In this document: positions 1 to 5,918 of the stretch, piece by piece
Layout: each line of letters opens with the position of its first letter
How positions within the stretch are numbered: the first letter of the stretch is position 1
Source of the DNA: DASVDK01 sp036562265 [NCBI: Thermodesulfobacteriota bacterium]
Lineage (GTDB): Bacteria; DASVDK01
Direction: 5' to 3'
Length of the DNA stretch: 10,123 nucleotides
Assembly: GCA_036562265.1 (NCBI GenBank)
Contig: DATCKS010000090.1
Location: 1 to 10,123 of the forward strand
Made by a program: the position numbers and the translations under genes
Notes under the pieces: model-generated
Told to the model about the DNA's origin: nothing
What the model saw: only the letters and a program-made list of their open reading frames with translations
The model's database searches: none

Positions 1-322
1 CGCCCCACGTGGGCCGGCCCCAGATCGCGCCGCAGGCGATGCCGAGCGCCACGAACATGACGCCGAGTTCGGCCGACGCGTGGGCGATGCGGTCCCACTT
101 CTTCTGCCGGTCCACGAAGAGGTAGATCACCGACGCGAGGCAGCAGAGCAGGCCCGCGAGGAACGCCGCCCAGACCATCGGGACGTGCACGTACATGATG
201 CGCTGGACCTGCCCCATGAACGAGTCGGCGGGCGCGAGCCAGAGCGCGGCGACGGTGCCGACCACCCAGGCCACGAGCGCCACGACACCCAGCACGGGAG
301 CGTACGGGGAGCGAGCGACCAC
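1..322 (-). CDS. ccmC: Heme exporter protein CcmC, N-terminal part (runs off the left edge)
   Basis: The first 107 residues of a System I cytochrome c maturation membrane protein are present. In this family CcmC binds heme in the inner membrane and, with the CcmAB ATPase, delivers it to the heme chaperone CcmE in the periplasm. The visible sequence shows a first hydrophobic segment (about residues 8-31), then QRIMYVHVP, where His46 matches the conserved periplasmic heme-ligand histidine. A second hydrophobic segment follows (about 50-70), then a basic loop (DRQKKWDR), then ASAELGVMF. The edge cuts the gene inside the tryptophan-rich WWD heme-binding motif, right after WGRPTWG. The start is GTG at 322, chosen because AGGAGG lies just upstream and because translation from it gives the family's usual N-terminus. 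That Shine-Dalgarno overlaps the stop codon of ccmAB, so the two genes are almost certainly co-translated. The motifs make the identity secure. Confidence 0.93.
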   Translation of the reverse strand, partial: MVARSPYAPVLGVVALVAWVVGTVAALWLAPADSFMGQVQRIMYVHVPMVWAAFLAGLLCCLASVIYLFVDRQKKWDRIAHASAELGVMFVALGIACGAIWGRPTWG

Positions 323-326
323 GGAT

Positions 327-332
327 CCTCCT
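327..332 (-). promoter_or_regulatory. Ribosome binding site of ccmC overlapping the ccmAB stop codon
   Basis: On the minus strand the sequence reads TAGGAGGATCC and then GTG. The AGGAGG core lies 4 nt before the GTG, and its first bases belong to the TAG stop of the upstream fusion gene (331-333). This fixes the GTG at 322 as the ccmC start and implies translational coupling, since ribosomes ending ccmAB sit on the ccmC site. Confidence 0.75.
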
Positions 333-1884
333 AGTCCTCGATGACGTGCTCGAAGAGTAGCAAACAGGCGGTCAGGTACACCGTGTCGAAGGCCGCCAGG
401 ACGCCGATCCAGCGCATCGCCTCCCCCAGCCTGCCGTCCCGGACGAGCGCGCCGGTGGCCTCGACGCCGCCGAGGAGCACCGGCACGGTGGCGGGCAGGA
501 GGAGGAGCGGCAGGAGCACCTCGCGGAACCGGAAGTTGGCCGTCATGGCCGCGTAGAGCGTCCCCAGGGCGGCGAAGCCGAGCGTGCCGAGCAGCGCCAC
601 GCCGAGGATGCCGGGCGCGACCGCCCAGAGGTCGAGGTTGTAGAAGATCGCCATGAGCGGGATCACGAGGAGCTCGACCCCGCCGACGAAGAGGAGGTTG
701 CCCGCCAGCTTGCCGAGGTAGATGGGGCTCTTGTCGCCCGGGTACAGGAGGAGCCCCTCCAGGGCGTCGTTCTCCCGCTCCACCTGGAAGCCCCGGGCGA
801 GGCCGAGCACGCCGGTGAAGACGAAGGCCACCCAGAGCAGCCCCGGCGCCGCGTCCCTGAGCCGCGTCCGATCGGCCCCGAGCGCGAAGGCGAAGATGAA
901 GAGGACGAGCGCCGCGAAGAAGACCATCGCGACGGTCGACTCCTTGGTCCGCCGCTCGACGAGGATGTCCTTCCAGAGGATGGCGCGCGTCCGCGCGAAG
1001 AACGACCCGCGGCGCGGTCCGGGCTTCCTGGCCGCCGAACCGTGCGGCGCGGCCGCCGCCCCCCGCGGCGGCAACGACGGCGCGGGGGCGACCCGGGCCG
1101 AGCGCGCCTCCGGCCGCGGCGGCGCCGCCGGCTCGACGCGGGGCGCCGCCCCGACCGGGACCGCCGCCGCAGCCGGCTCGGGCATCTCCTCCGTGCAGCG
1201 GGCGTAGACCTGCCTGAGCCCCTCGAGGTCCATGTCCGCCGTCCGTCCGGTGTACGCGAGCCGGTTGCCGGCGAGGATGGCGACCCGGTGCGCCAGGGCG
1301 TGCGCCTTGCCGAGCTGGTGTGTTGCCATGACCACCGCCGCGCCGCGCGCCAGCGCCTCGGCCACGACCGTCTCGAACAGCGCCGCGCCCGACTGGTCGA
1401 GCCCGGCGTACGGCTCGTCCACGAGCAGGACCTGCGGCGCGAGCATCCGAAGGCGCGCGAGCCCCAGCCGCCGCTTCATGCCGCTCGAGAACTGCCGCAC
1501 CCGCTGATCGGCCGCCCGGAGCAGGCCGACCCCCTCGAGCACGGCAAGCAGCGCCGCCCGGTCGCCGTCGAGGCCCCGCATCGCCGCCGCGAAGCGCAGG
1601 TTCTCGAGCGCCGTCAACTCGTCGTAGAGGTGGGAGCCGTGGGCGAGGAAGCCGACGGCCGCGCGGACCCCCTCGCGGTCGTCCACGAGGTCGCAGCCGG
1701 CCACCCGTCCCCGACCCGACGTCGGCGCGACCAGCCCCGCGAGCAGCTTGAGGAGCGTCGTCTTGCCGGCGCCGTTGGGGCCGAGGACGGCCAGGACCTC
1801 GCCGGCCGGCAGCGCGAGGTCGACGCCGGCCACGGCGACGGCGCGCCCGTACCGACGCCCGAGCCCGGAAGTCTCGATGAGCAC
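331..1884 (-). CDS. ccmAB: CcmA-CcmB fusion: heme ABC exporter ATPase joined to its permease
   Basis: A single 517-residue reading frame holds two proteins that are usually separate. Residues 1-232 are CcmA, the ATPase: Walker A GPNGAGKT (35-42), signature FSSGMKRRL (132-140), Walker B VLLVDEP with GLD (152-163) and H-loop His189. Residues about 296-517 are CcmB: the cytoplasmic start ILWKDILVERRTKE (302-315), then about six hydrophobic segments and the family stretch GFQVERENDALEGLLL (365-380). Residues about 234-293 form a Pro/Ala/Arg-rich linker. CcmAB uses ATP to drive heme release from the CcmC-heme-CcmE complex. The GTG start at 1884 follows an in-frame TAG closely and no Shine-Dalgarno is visible, but a TAGAAT box sits 6 nt upstream. 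No ATG or GTG lies in frame in the linker, only one TTG (Leu271) without a ribosome site, so the fusion does not look like two genes merged by mis-calling. A sequencing indel remains possible but unlikely, because both domains are complete. Confidence 0.92.
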   Translation of the reverse strand: MLIETSGLGRRYGRAVAVAGVDLALPAGEVLAVLGPNGAGKTTLLKLLAGLVAPTSGRGRVAGCDLVDDREGVRAAVGFLAHGSHLYDELTALENLRFAAAMRGLDGDRAALLAVLEGVGLLRAADQRVRQFSSGMKRRLGLARLRMLAPQVLLVDEPYAGLDQSGAALFETVVAEALARGAAVVMATHQLGKAHALAHRVAILAGNRLAYTGRTADMDLEGLRQVYARCTEEMPEPAAAAVPVGAAPRVEPAAPPRPEARSARVAPAPSLPPRGAAAAPHGSAARKPGPRRGSFFARTRAILWKDILVERRTKESTVAMVFFAALVLFIFAFALGADRTRLRDAAPGLLWVAFVFTGVLGLARGFQVERENDALEGLLLYPGDKSPIYLGKLAGNLLFVGGVELLVIPLMAIFYNLDLWAVAPGILGVALLGTLGFAALGTLYAAMTANFRFREVLLPLLLLPATVPVLLGGVEATGALVRDGRLGEAMRWIGVLAAFDTVYLTACLLLFEHVIED

Positions 1885-1890
1885 GGGGGG

Positions 1891-1896
1891 ATTCTA
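1891..1896 (-). promoter_or_regulatory. Putative -10 box (TAGAAT) for a leaderless ccmAB transcript
   Basis: The minus strand reads CGGTAGAAT, then six C, then GTG. TAGAAT differs from the sigma-70 consensus TATAAT at one base. With the usual 6-8 nt to the transcription start, the mRNA would begin at or next to the GTG, which fits the absence of a Shine-Dalgarno. No convincing -35 is seen (the hexamer at a 17 nt spacer is GCCTGT). The same CGGTAGAAT occurs before the TPR lipoprotein gene. This is inference from position and similarity only. Confidence 0.45.
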
Positions 1897-1911
1897 CCGC
1901 CCGGCCTGGCG

Positions 1912-2928
1912 CTACAGGCGCCAGTCGGGCCGGGCGTCGGCGTCGAGGCCGCTGCGCCGTCCCGCCGCGAGGTAGGCTTCGCCGAGCCCCGCGACCATCG
2001 CCGCGTTGTCGGTGCAGAGGTGGAACGACGGGATGTAGAGGGCGACCCCCTCGCGCGCGCACGCCTCGGCGAGGCGCGCCCTGAGCCGGCTGTTGGCCGC
2101 CACGCCGCCCGCGGCGACGAGGCGGCGCACGCCGGTCGCGCGCGTCGCCCGGATCGCCTTGTCGACGAGCGGCTCGACGATCGCCTCCTGGAAGCCGGCC
2201 ACGAAGTCGGCGAAGGCCGGCGTGTCGCGGGCCGGGACCTCTCCCCGCTCGACCCGCTGGCGAAGCGCGGTCTTGAGCCCCGAGAAGGAGAAGTCGAGCG
2301 GCTCCGGACCGCTCGGCGGCCCAAGGCGCGCGCGGGGGAAGCGCACCCGCGTCGGGTCGCCCCCCTTCGCCAGGCGGTCGATCACCGCCCCGCCCGGGTA
2401 GCCGAGGCCGAGGAGCTTCGCCCCCTTGTCGAACGCCTCGCCCGCCGCGTCGTCCACCGTGCGGCCGAGGAGCCGGTACCGGCCGAGCCCCTCGGCGAGG
2501 TGCAGGCTCGTGTGGCCTCCCGAGACGAGGAGCCCCACGAACGGGTAGCCGAGGTCGGGCTCCTCGAGGTAGATCGCGTGCAGGTGCGCCTCGTGATGGT
2601 GGACCCCGACGAAGGGGAGCCGCCGCGCGTACGCGAACCCCTTGGCCGCGGCGAGACCGACGAGGAGCGCCCCCACGAGCCCCGGCCCCTGGGTGACGGC
2701 GACCCCCTCGATCGCCTCGAATCCGGGAAGGCCGGCCCGCTCGACCGCCGCCCGCATGACCGGGAGGATCGCCTCGAGATGCCGGCGCGAGGCCAGCTCC
2801 GGCACCACGCCGCCCCACGGCCCGTGCAGCTCCACCTGCGAGGCGACGACGGACGACCGGACGCGCCCCCCCTCGACGATGGCGGCCGCGGTCTCGTCGC
2901 ACGAGGTCTCGACGCCGAGGACGATCAC
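1912..2928 (-). CDS. tsaD: tRNA N6-adenosine threonylcarbamoyltransferase TsaD
   Basis: This enzyme transfers the threonylcarbamoyl group from TC-AMP to A37 of ANN-decoding tRNAs, giving t6A. It works in the cytoplasm with TsaB and TsaE, neither of which is in this window. The 338-residue length is normal for the family. Visible marks are the N-terminal ASKHA nucleotide-fold start VLGVETSCDETAAAIV (3-18), GGVVPELASRRH (39-50) and the metal-site segment HHHEAH with His111 and His115 (110-115). Further on come SGGHT (136-140), the nucleotide loop GEAFDKGAKLLGLGYPGG (163-180), FSFSGLKTA (213-221), GGVAAN (274-279) and CTDNAAM with Asp307 as the third metal ligand. The start is GTG at 2928, with GGAGGG 5 nt upstream (2934-2939). 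It follows phoH2 by 100 nt and ends 27 nt before ccmAB. The C-terminal tail past about residue 323 is not conserved in the family as I know it. Confidence 0.97.
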   Translation of the reverse strand: MIVLGVETSCDETAAAIVEGGRVRSSVVASQVELHGPWGGVVPELASRRHLEAILPVMRAAVERAGLPGFEAIEGVAVTQGPGLVGALLVGLAAAKGFAYARRLPFVGVHHHEAHLHAIYLEEPDLGYPFVGLLVSGGHTSLHLAEGLGRYRLLGRTVDDAAGEAFDKGAKLLGLGYPGGAVIDRLAKGGDPTRVRFPRARLGPPSGPEPLDFSFSGLKTALRQRVERGEVPARDTPAFADFVAGFQEAIVEPLVDKAIRATRATGVRRLVAAGGVAANSRLRARLAEACAREGVALYIPSFHLCTDNAAMVAGLGEAYLAAGRRSGLDADARPDWRL

Positions 2929-2942
2929 GGAAGCCCTCCGTC

Positions 2943-2978
2943 GGCGCGCCGTCTCGCGCCCTTGCCCCTCGGGGCAAG
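2943..2978 (-). repeat. Two abutting inverted repeats between phoH2 and tsaD
   Basis: In the 100-nt gap, GGCGCG (2943-2948) pairs with CGCGCC (2955-2960). Immediately next to it CTTGCCCC (2961-2968) pairs with GGGGCAAG (2971-2978), a perfect 8-base palindrome that folds as 7 bp with a CTCG/CGAG tetraloop. No T-tract follows on the minus strand, so this is not a classical intrinsic terminator. It could be a weak or Rho-assisted terminator, an mRNA-stabilising 3' end for phoH2, or a leader structure of tsaD, whose ribosome site begins 4 nt beyond it. The function is unknown. Confidence 0.5.
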
Positions 2979-3028
2979 ACGACGCCCCATTGCTCCGGGT
3001 CGCCAGCCGCGACGGATCGGCTCGTCGG

Positions 3029-4342
3029 TCACAGGAGGTTCGCGGCCAGCTCGGCGAGCCGGCTGCGCTCGCCCTTGACGAGCGTCACGTGGCCCGCGAT
3101 CGGCTCGCCCTTGAACTTCTCGACCAGATAGGTGAGCCCGTTGGAGTCCGAGTCGACGTACGGGTTGTCGATCTGGTAGGGGTCACCCGTCAGGACGAGC
3201 TTGGTGTCCTCGCCGGCGCGCGAGACGATGGTCTTGATCTCGTGCGGCGTCAGGTTCTGGGCCTCGTCGACGAGCAGGAACTGGTTCGGGATGCTCCGGC
3301 CGCGGATGTAGGTGAGCGGCTCGATCTCGAGCATCCCCATGTCGATCAGCTCCTGGTAGCCGCGGTGCATCTTCTTGCCCCGCCCCTCGATGCCGCCCAT
3401 GAGGAGTTCGACGTTGTCGAAGATCGGCTGCATCCAGGGCTTGAGCTTCTCGTTCACGTCGCCGGGCAGAAAGCCGATGTCGCGGCCGAGCGGGAAGATG
3501 GGCCGGGAGACGAGCATCCGCTGGTACTTCCCCTCCTCCGCGGTCTTGTGGAGCCCGGCGGCCAGGGCGAGGAGCGTCTTGCCGGTGCCGGCCTTGCCGA
3601 TGAGGGTGACGAGCTGGATCTCGTCGTTCAGCAGGAGGTCGAGCGCGAAGAGCTGCTCCCGGTTGCGCGGGAGGATCCCCCAGACCGCCTCCTTGCGCTT
3701 GCCGATGGGGACGATGCGGCCGTCCTTGTGGACGTACTTGCCGATGGCGGTGTGGTTCGGCGCCGCGCCGTCGCGCATGATGACGAACTGGTTCGGGTAG
3801 AGGTCGAGGTCCGGCATCCGCGCCTCGCCCTGGGCGTAGAACGCGTCGACGACGTCGCCCGGCACGACCACCTCGCGGACGCCGCTGTAGACCTCGTCGA
3901 TGGAGACCTTGTCGCTCTCGTAGTCCTGGGCCTTCAGGCTGACCGCGTCGGCCTTGATGCGCAGGTTCGTGTCCTTCGTGACGAACACGACCGGCTGGCC
4001 GTTGCGCCGCATCAGGTCGAGGGCGATCGCGAGGATGCGGTTGTCGTGCTTGGCCGGGTCGTCGGGCGGCAGGCCGTCACGCTCCTCCTTGCCGAGCTCG
4101 ACCCGCAGCGTCCCGCCGTGCGGCAGCCGGACGCCTTCGGAGAGGTGGCCCTCGGCGCGCAGCCGGTCGAGGTAGCGCGACACCTGCCGCGCGTTGCGGC
4201 CGGTCTCGTTGCCGTCCTTCTTGAACCGGTCGATCTCCTCGATGACGGTGATGGGGATGATGACGTCGTTGTCCTCGAACCGGAAGATCGCCTGCGGGTC
4301 GTACAGGAGGACGTTGGTGTCGAGGACGAATGACTTCTTCAA
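3029..4342 (-). CDS. PIN-PhoH protein (PhoH2 type): RNase domain plus PhoH ATPase
   Basis: This 437-residue cytoplasmic protein joins an N-terminal PIN ribonuclease-like domain (about 1-145) to a C-terminal PhoH ATPase/RNA helicase-like domain (about 225-437). The PIN domain shows the expected acidic set: Asp8 in FVLDTNVLL, Glu35/Glu36 in VIEEID, Asp100 in HDNRILAIAL and Asp124 in VTKDTNLRIKA. The ATPase domain shows Walker A GKAGTGKT (249-256), SRPIFPLGRDIGFLPGD (279-295), Walker B LLVDEAQN (356-363) and TGDPYQIDNPYVDS (385-398). Characterised PhoH2 proteins are ATP-dependent RNA-unwinding and cleaving enzymes. The start is TTG at 4342, because MKKSFVLDTNVLL is the family's usual N-terminus and GAGGAT lies 9 nt upstream (4352-4357). 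It sits between a TPR lipoprotein gene and tsaD. I see no small upstream antitoxin gene like the PhoAT partner described in actinobacteria. The symbol phoH alone would be ambiguous. Confidence 0.95.
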   Translation of the reverse strand: MKKSFVLDTNVLLYDPQAIFRFEDNDVIIPITVIEEIDRFKKDGNETGRNARQVSRYLDRLRAEGHLSEGVRLPHGGTLRVELGKEERDGLPPDDPAKHDNRILAIALDLMRRNGQPVVFVTKDTNLRIKADAVSLKAQDYESDKVSIDEVYSGVREVVVPGDVVDAFYAQGEARMPDLDLYPNQFVIMRDGAAPNHTAIGKYVHKDGRIVPIGKRKEAVWGILPRNREQLFALDLLLNDEIQLVTLIGKAGTGKTLLALAAGLHKTAEEGKYQRMLVSRPIFPLGRDIGFLPGDVNEKLKPWMQPIFDNVELLMGGIEGRGKKMHRGYQELIDMGMLEIEPLTYIRGRSIPNQFLLVDEAQNLTPHEIKTIVSRAGEDTKLVLTGDPYQIDNPYVDSDSNGLTYLVEKFKGEPIAGHVTLVKGERSRLAELAANLL

Positions 4343-4362
4343 GGGCTGTCGATCCTCGTCTT

Positions 4363-4376
4363 GGGGCGAGCGCCCC
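4363..4376 (-). repeat. GC-rich palindrome in the phoH2 leader
   Basis: GGGGCG and CGCCCC flank a two-base AG centre, so the strand can fold as a 5-bp stem with a 4-nt loop. It lies just upstream of the phoH2 ribosome binding site (4352-4357) and downstream of the larger inverted repeat at 4399-4426. It could shape phoH2 translation initiation, or be chance in such GC-rich DNA. Confidence 0.35.
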
Positions 4377-4398
4377 TGCCCCGGGAGCCCCGCGGGTC

Positions 4399-4426
4399 CG
4401 TGACGTCGTCCCGGTGCGACGTCACG
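4399..4426 (-). repeat. Perfect 10-bp inverted repeat between the TPR lipoprotein gene and phoH2
   Basis: CGTGACGTCG (4399-4408) and CGACGTCACG (4417-4426) are exact reverse complements separated by 8 nt. The repeat begins 11 nt after the lipoprotein stop. There is no T-run downstream, so an intrinsic terminator is not supported. Each arm itself contains the palindrome GACGTC, which would suit a dimeric DNA-binding protein as much as an RNA hairpin. The element is the best-formed palindrome in the window. Confidence 0.55.
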
Positions 4427-4436
4427 TCCGTATCGC

Positions 4437-5018
4437 TCACGGCAACGCGCGTCTGAGTTCCGTCGCCCGGCCGCGGGCGAGCCCCCGGTGGGGCTCGATG
4501 GCGAGCGCCGCTTCGTAGAGCCTCAGGGCCTCGCGCGGGCGGCCGAGCGCTTCCTGGTTGAGCGCCATGAGCAGATAGGTCTCGCTGAGCCAGGGCGGGT
4601 CGTCGCGCAGGAGGATCTCCGCCTTGCGGGCGAAGGCGAGCGACTGGTCGAACACGCCCTGGCGATGCCGATGGAGCGCGATGAGGTAGAAGGCGTAGGG
4701 ATTGCTCGGATCGAGGCGAACGGCCCGGTCGAGCTGGCGCGCAGCCTCGTCGTCTCGCCCGGCGGCGAGGTCGCGCGCCGCCTGCTCGACGATGCGCAGC
4801 GAGGCGGCCCGGTGCGGCGGCTGCCCGTCGGTCGCCGGCAGGACCAGCGGGCCCTCCGGCACGTAGGCGGCCGGCTCCGGGCGGCTCACCGGCGCCGGCG
4901 GCGCGTCGGTCGGCCCGGCAGGCGGGAAGGCGGGCTCGCGCGTTTCGAGGGTGGCGCAACCGGCCAGGACGAGCGCCGCCCCGAGGGCGGCAAGGTGCGG
5001 ACGACCCCGGAACGACAT
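4437..5018 (-). CDS. TPR-containing lipoprotein of unknown function
   Basis: This 193-residue protein has a lipoprotein signal: positively charged MSFRGRPH, a hydrophobic core (9-18) and lipobox LAGC with Cys21 as the probable acylation site. A proline-rich tether follows (about 29-68). The rest is tetratricopeptide-like: helices around 73-106 (RDLAAGRDDEAARQLDRAVRLDPSN), 107-140 and 143-177 (LLMALNQEALGRPREALRLYEAALAIEP), so about three TPR units. TPR lipoproteins usually serve as protein-docking parts of envelope machines, but the partner is not identifiable. The residue after Cys is Ala, which in proteobacteria would allow outer-membrane sorting. ATG at 5018 is preferred because it starts the signal peptide properly; ATG 5027 would add MRA. 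A TAGAAT box lies 7 nt before ATG 5018 and no Shine-Dalgarno is seen, so a leaderless mRNA or coupling to the mini-ORF upstream is likely. It follows the ABC permease gene and precedes phoH2 by 94 nt. Confidence 0.8.
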   Translation of the reverse strand: MSFRGRPHLAALGAALVLAGCATLETREPAFPPAGPTDAPPAPVSRPEPAAYVPEGPLVLPATDGQPPHRAASLRIVEQAARDLAAGRDDEAARQLDRAVRLDPSNPYAFYLIALHRHRQGVFDQSLAFARKAEILLRDDPPWLSETYLLMALNQEALGRPREALRLYEAALAIEPHRGLARGRATELRRALP

Positions 5019-5025
5019 CGCGCGC

Positions 5026-5054
5026 ATTCTACCGTTCGTACCCCCCCTGCACAA
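5026..5054 (-). promoter_or_regulatory. Putative promoter of the TPR lipoprotein gene (TTGTGC-17-TAGAAT)
   Basis: On the minus strand TTGTGC (5054-5049) is followed after exactly 17 nt by TAGAAT (5031-5026), then GCGCGCG and the ATG at 5018. The -10 is one base from consensus; the -35 keeps only the TTG. Transcription would start about at the ATG, so the message would be leaderless. The -10 sits in the same CGGTAGAAT context as the box before ccmAB, and its TAG is also the stop of the 17-codon mini-ORF. Confidence 0.5.
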
Positions 5055-5082
5055 CGGTGCCGCGAACCGTGACCCGGCTCAT
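5029..5082 (-). CDS. Possible 17-residue mini-ORF between the ABC permease and the TPR lipoprotein
   Basis: The permease stop reads ATGA, so an ATG at 5082 overlaps it and opens a frame of 17 codons (begins MSRVTVRG, ends GGYER) that closes with the TAG at 5031-5029. It has no recognisable motif. Its value may be purely regulatory: ribosomes leaving the permease could re-initiate here and end one base before ATG 5027 of the next gene. It may equally be chance, as the ATGA overlap is its only support. Confidence 0.25.
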   Translation of the reverse strand: MSRVTVRGTVVQGGYER

Positions 5083-5914
5083 CGTGCGAGCCGCCGCCGC
5101 ATGAGGTTCACGCCGATCGGCAGCGTCACCGCCATCGCCACGGCCAGCCAGACGAGGCTCCGGAGCACCTCGCCCCCGAGGGCGAACGCCCCCGAGTCGA
5201 GCGCCAGGGCTCGCACCACGACCGCCGTGTGCGCCAGCGGGTTCAGCCAGGCCAGCCACTGGAGCGCGACCGGCATCTGGTCGAGCGGGAAGAAGATCCC
5301 GGAGAGCACGAACATCGGCGTCACCCCGAGCGTGTAGTAGAAGGCGAAGGCGTCGATGGTGCGCACCGTCGCCGCGAAGACGAGCGAGATCGACGCGATG
5401 ATGATCCCCTCGGCCAGGATGGCGACCGGGATGAAGAGCCCCGTCCAGGCGGGCACGAGCCCGACCACGGCGAGCACGGCCAGGATGATCGTGCCGTAGG
5501 CCGCGCTCTTGCCCCCCGCCCAGAGGACCTCGGAGTAGGCGACGTCGGCGAGCGTCGTCGGGGCCGCCAGCATCGACTCGAAGAGCGGCGGGTACTTGAG
5601 CCGGATGTACGTTCCGTAGGTGCACTCGTAGGCGGCCGACCACATCGCCGACGACACGAGCATCGCCGGCGCGAACCACTGCAGGTAGTCGACGCCGCGG
5701 ATGGCCGGCATGTAGCCGCCGAGGCCGAGGCCGAAGGCCGCGAGCCACAGGAGCGGATCGACGAAGTGCGGGAAGAGGTTCGTGGCGTAGGTGCGCCGGA
5801 AGACGTCGACGTGGCGCCGCAGGATCGCGAAGACGAGCCGCGAGGGGCGCGGCCAGGTCAGGAGCGCGAGCGGCGAGCGGCGCCGATCCACGGCTGTCGG
5901 GATGCTGGCGACGC

Positions 5915-5918
<4 letters not shown>
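5079..5918 (-). CDS. ABC-2 type transporter permease (NodJ/DrrB-like)
   Basis: This 279-residue inner-membrane protein is the membrane half of an exporter with the ATPase encoded just upstream. After a basic cytoplasmic N-terminus (HVDVFRRTYATNLFPHFVDPLL, about 36-57) there are about six hydrophobic segments: roughly 55-70, 82-98, 140-158, 160-180, 192-210 and 252-270. Family marks are the segment ECTYGTYIRLKYPPLFES (98-115), as in NodJ-type permeases, and the ABC-2 signature around LSGIFFPLDQMP...WLNPLAHTAVVVRAL (205-238). NodJ and DrrB relatives export lipo-oligosaccharides, drugs or polysaccharide precursors; the substrate here cannot be read from sequence. The start is GTG at 5918, overlapping the ATPase stop as GTGA, and no better start gives a complete first segment. 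Its stop overlaps the 17-codon mini-ORF. The context with an Slt transglycosylase and a TPR lipoprotein suggests an envelope role, which is inference. Confidence 0.9.

Noticed and set aside
1020-1190. Mini-satellite-like repeat in the extremely GC-rich stretch
   Set aside because: It encodes the Pro/Ala linker of CcmAB; no regular unit repeats, only GCC/GCG-biased codons.
2961-2978. Intrinsic terminator after phoH2
   Set aside because: The hairpin is good but no T-tract follows in the minus direction; it is kept only as an inverted repeat.
1042-3078. A 678-codon plus-strand open frame antisense to ccmAB and tsaD
   Set aside because: It is dominated by Arg, Asp, Glu and His and has no domain; it is the stop-poor shadow frame expected opposite high-GC genes. 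The minus strand has two clear proteins there.
2642-4333. A 563-codon plus-strand open frame antisense to phoH2
   Set aside because: Low-complexity Val/Leu/Asp/Glu/Ala composition typical of an antisense frame, whereas the opposite strand encodes an intact PIN-PhoH protein with all motifs.
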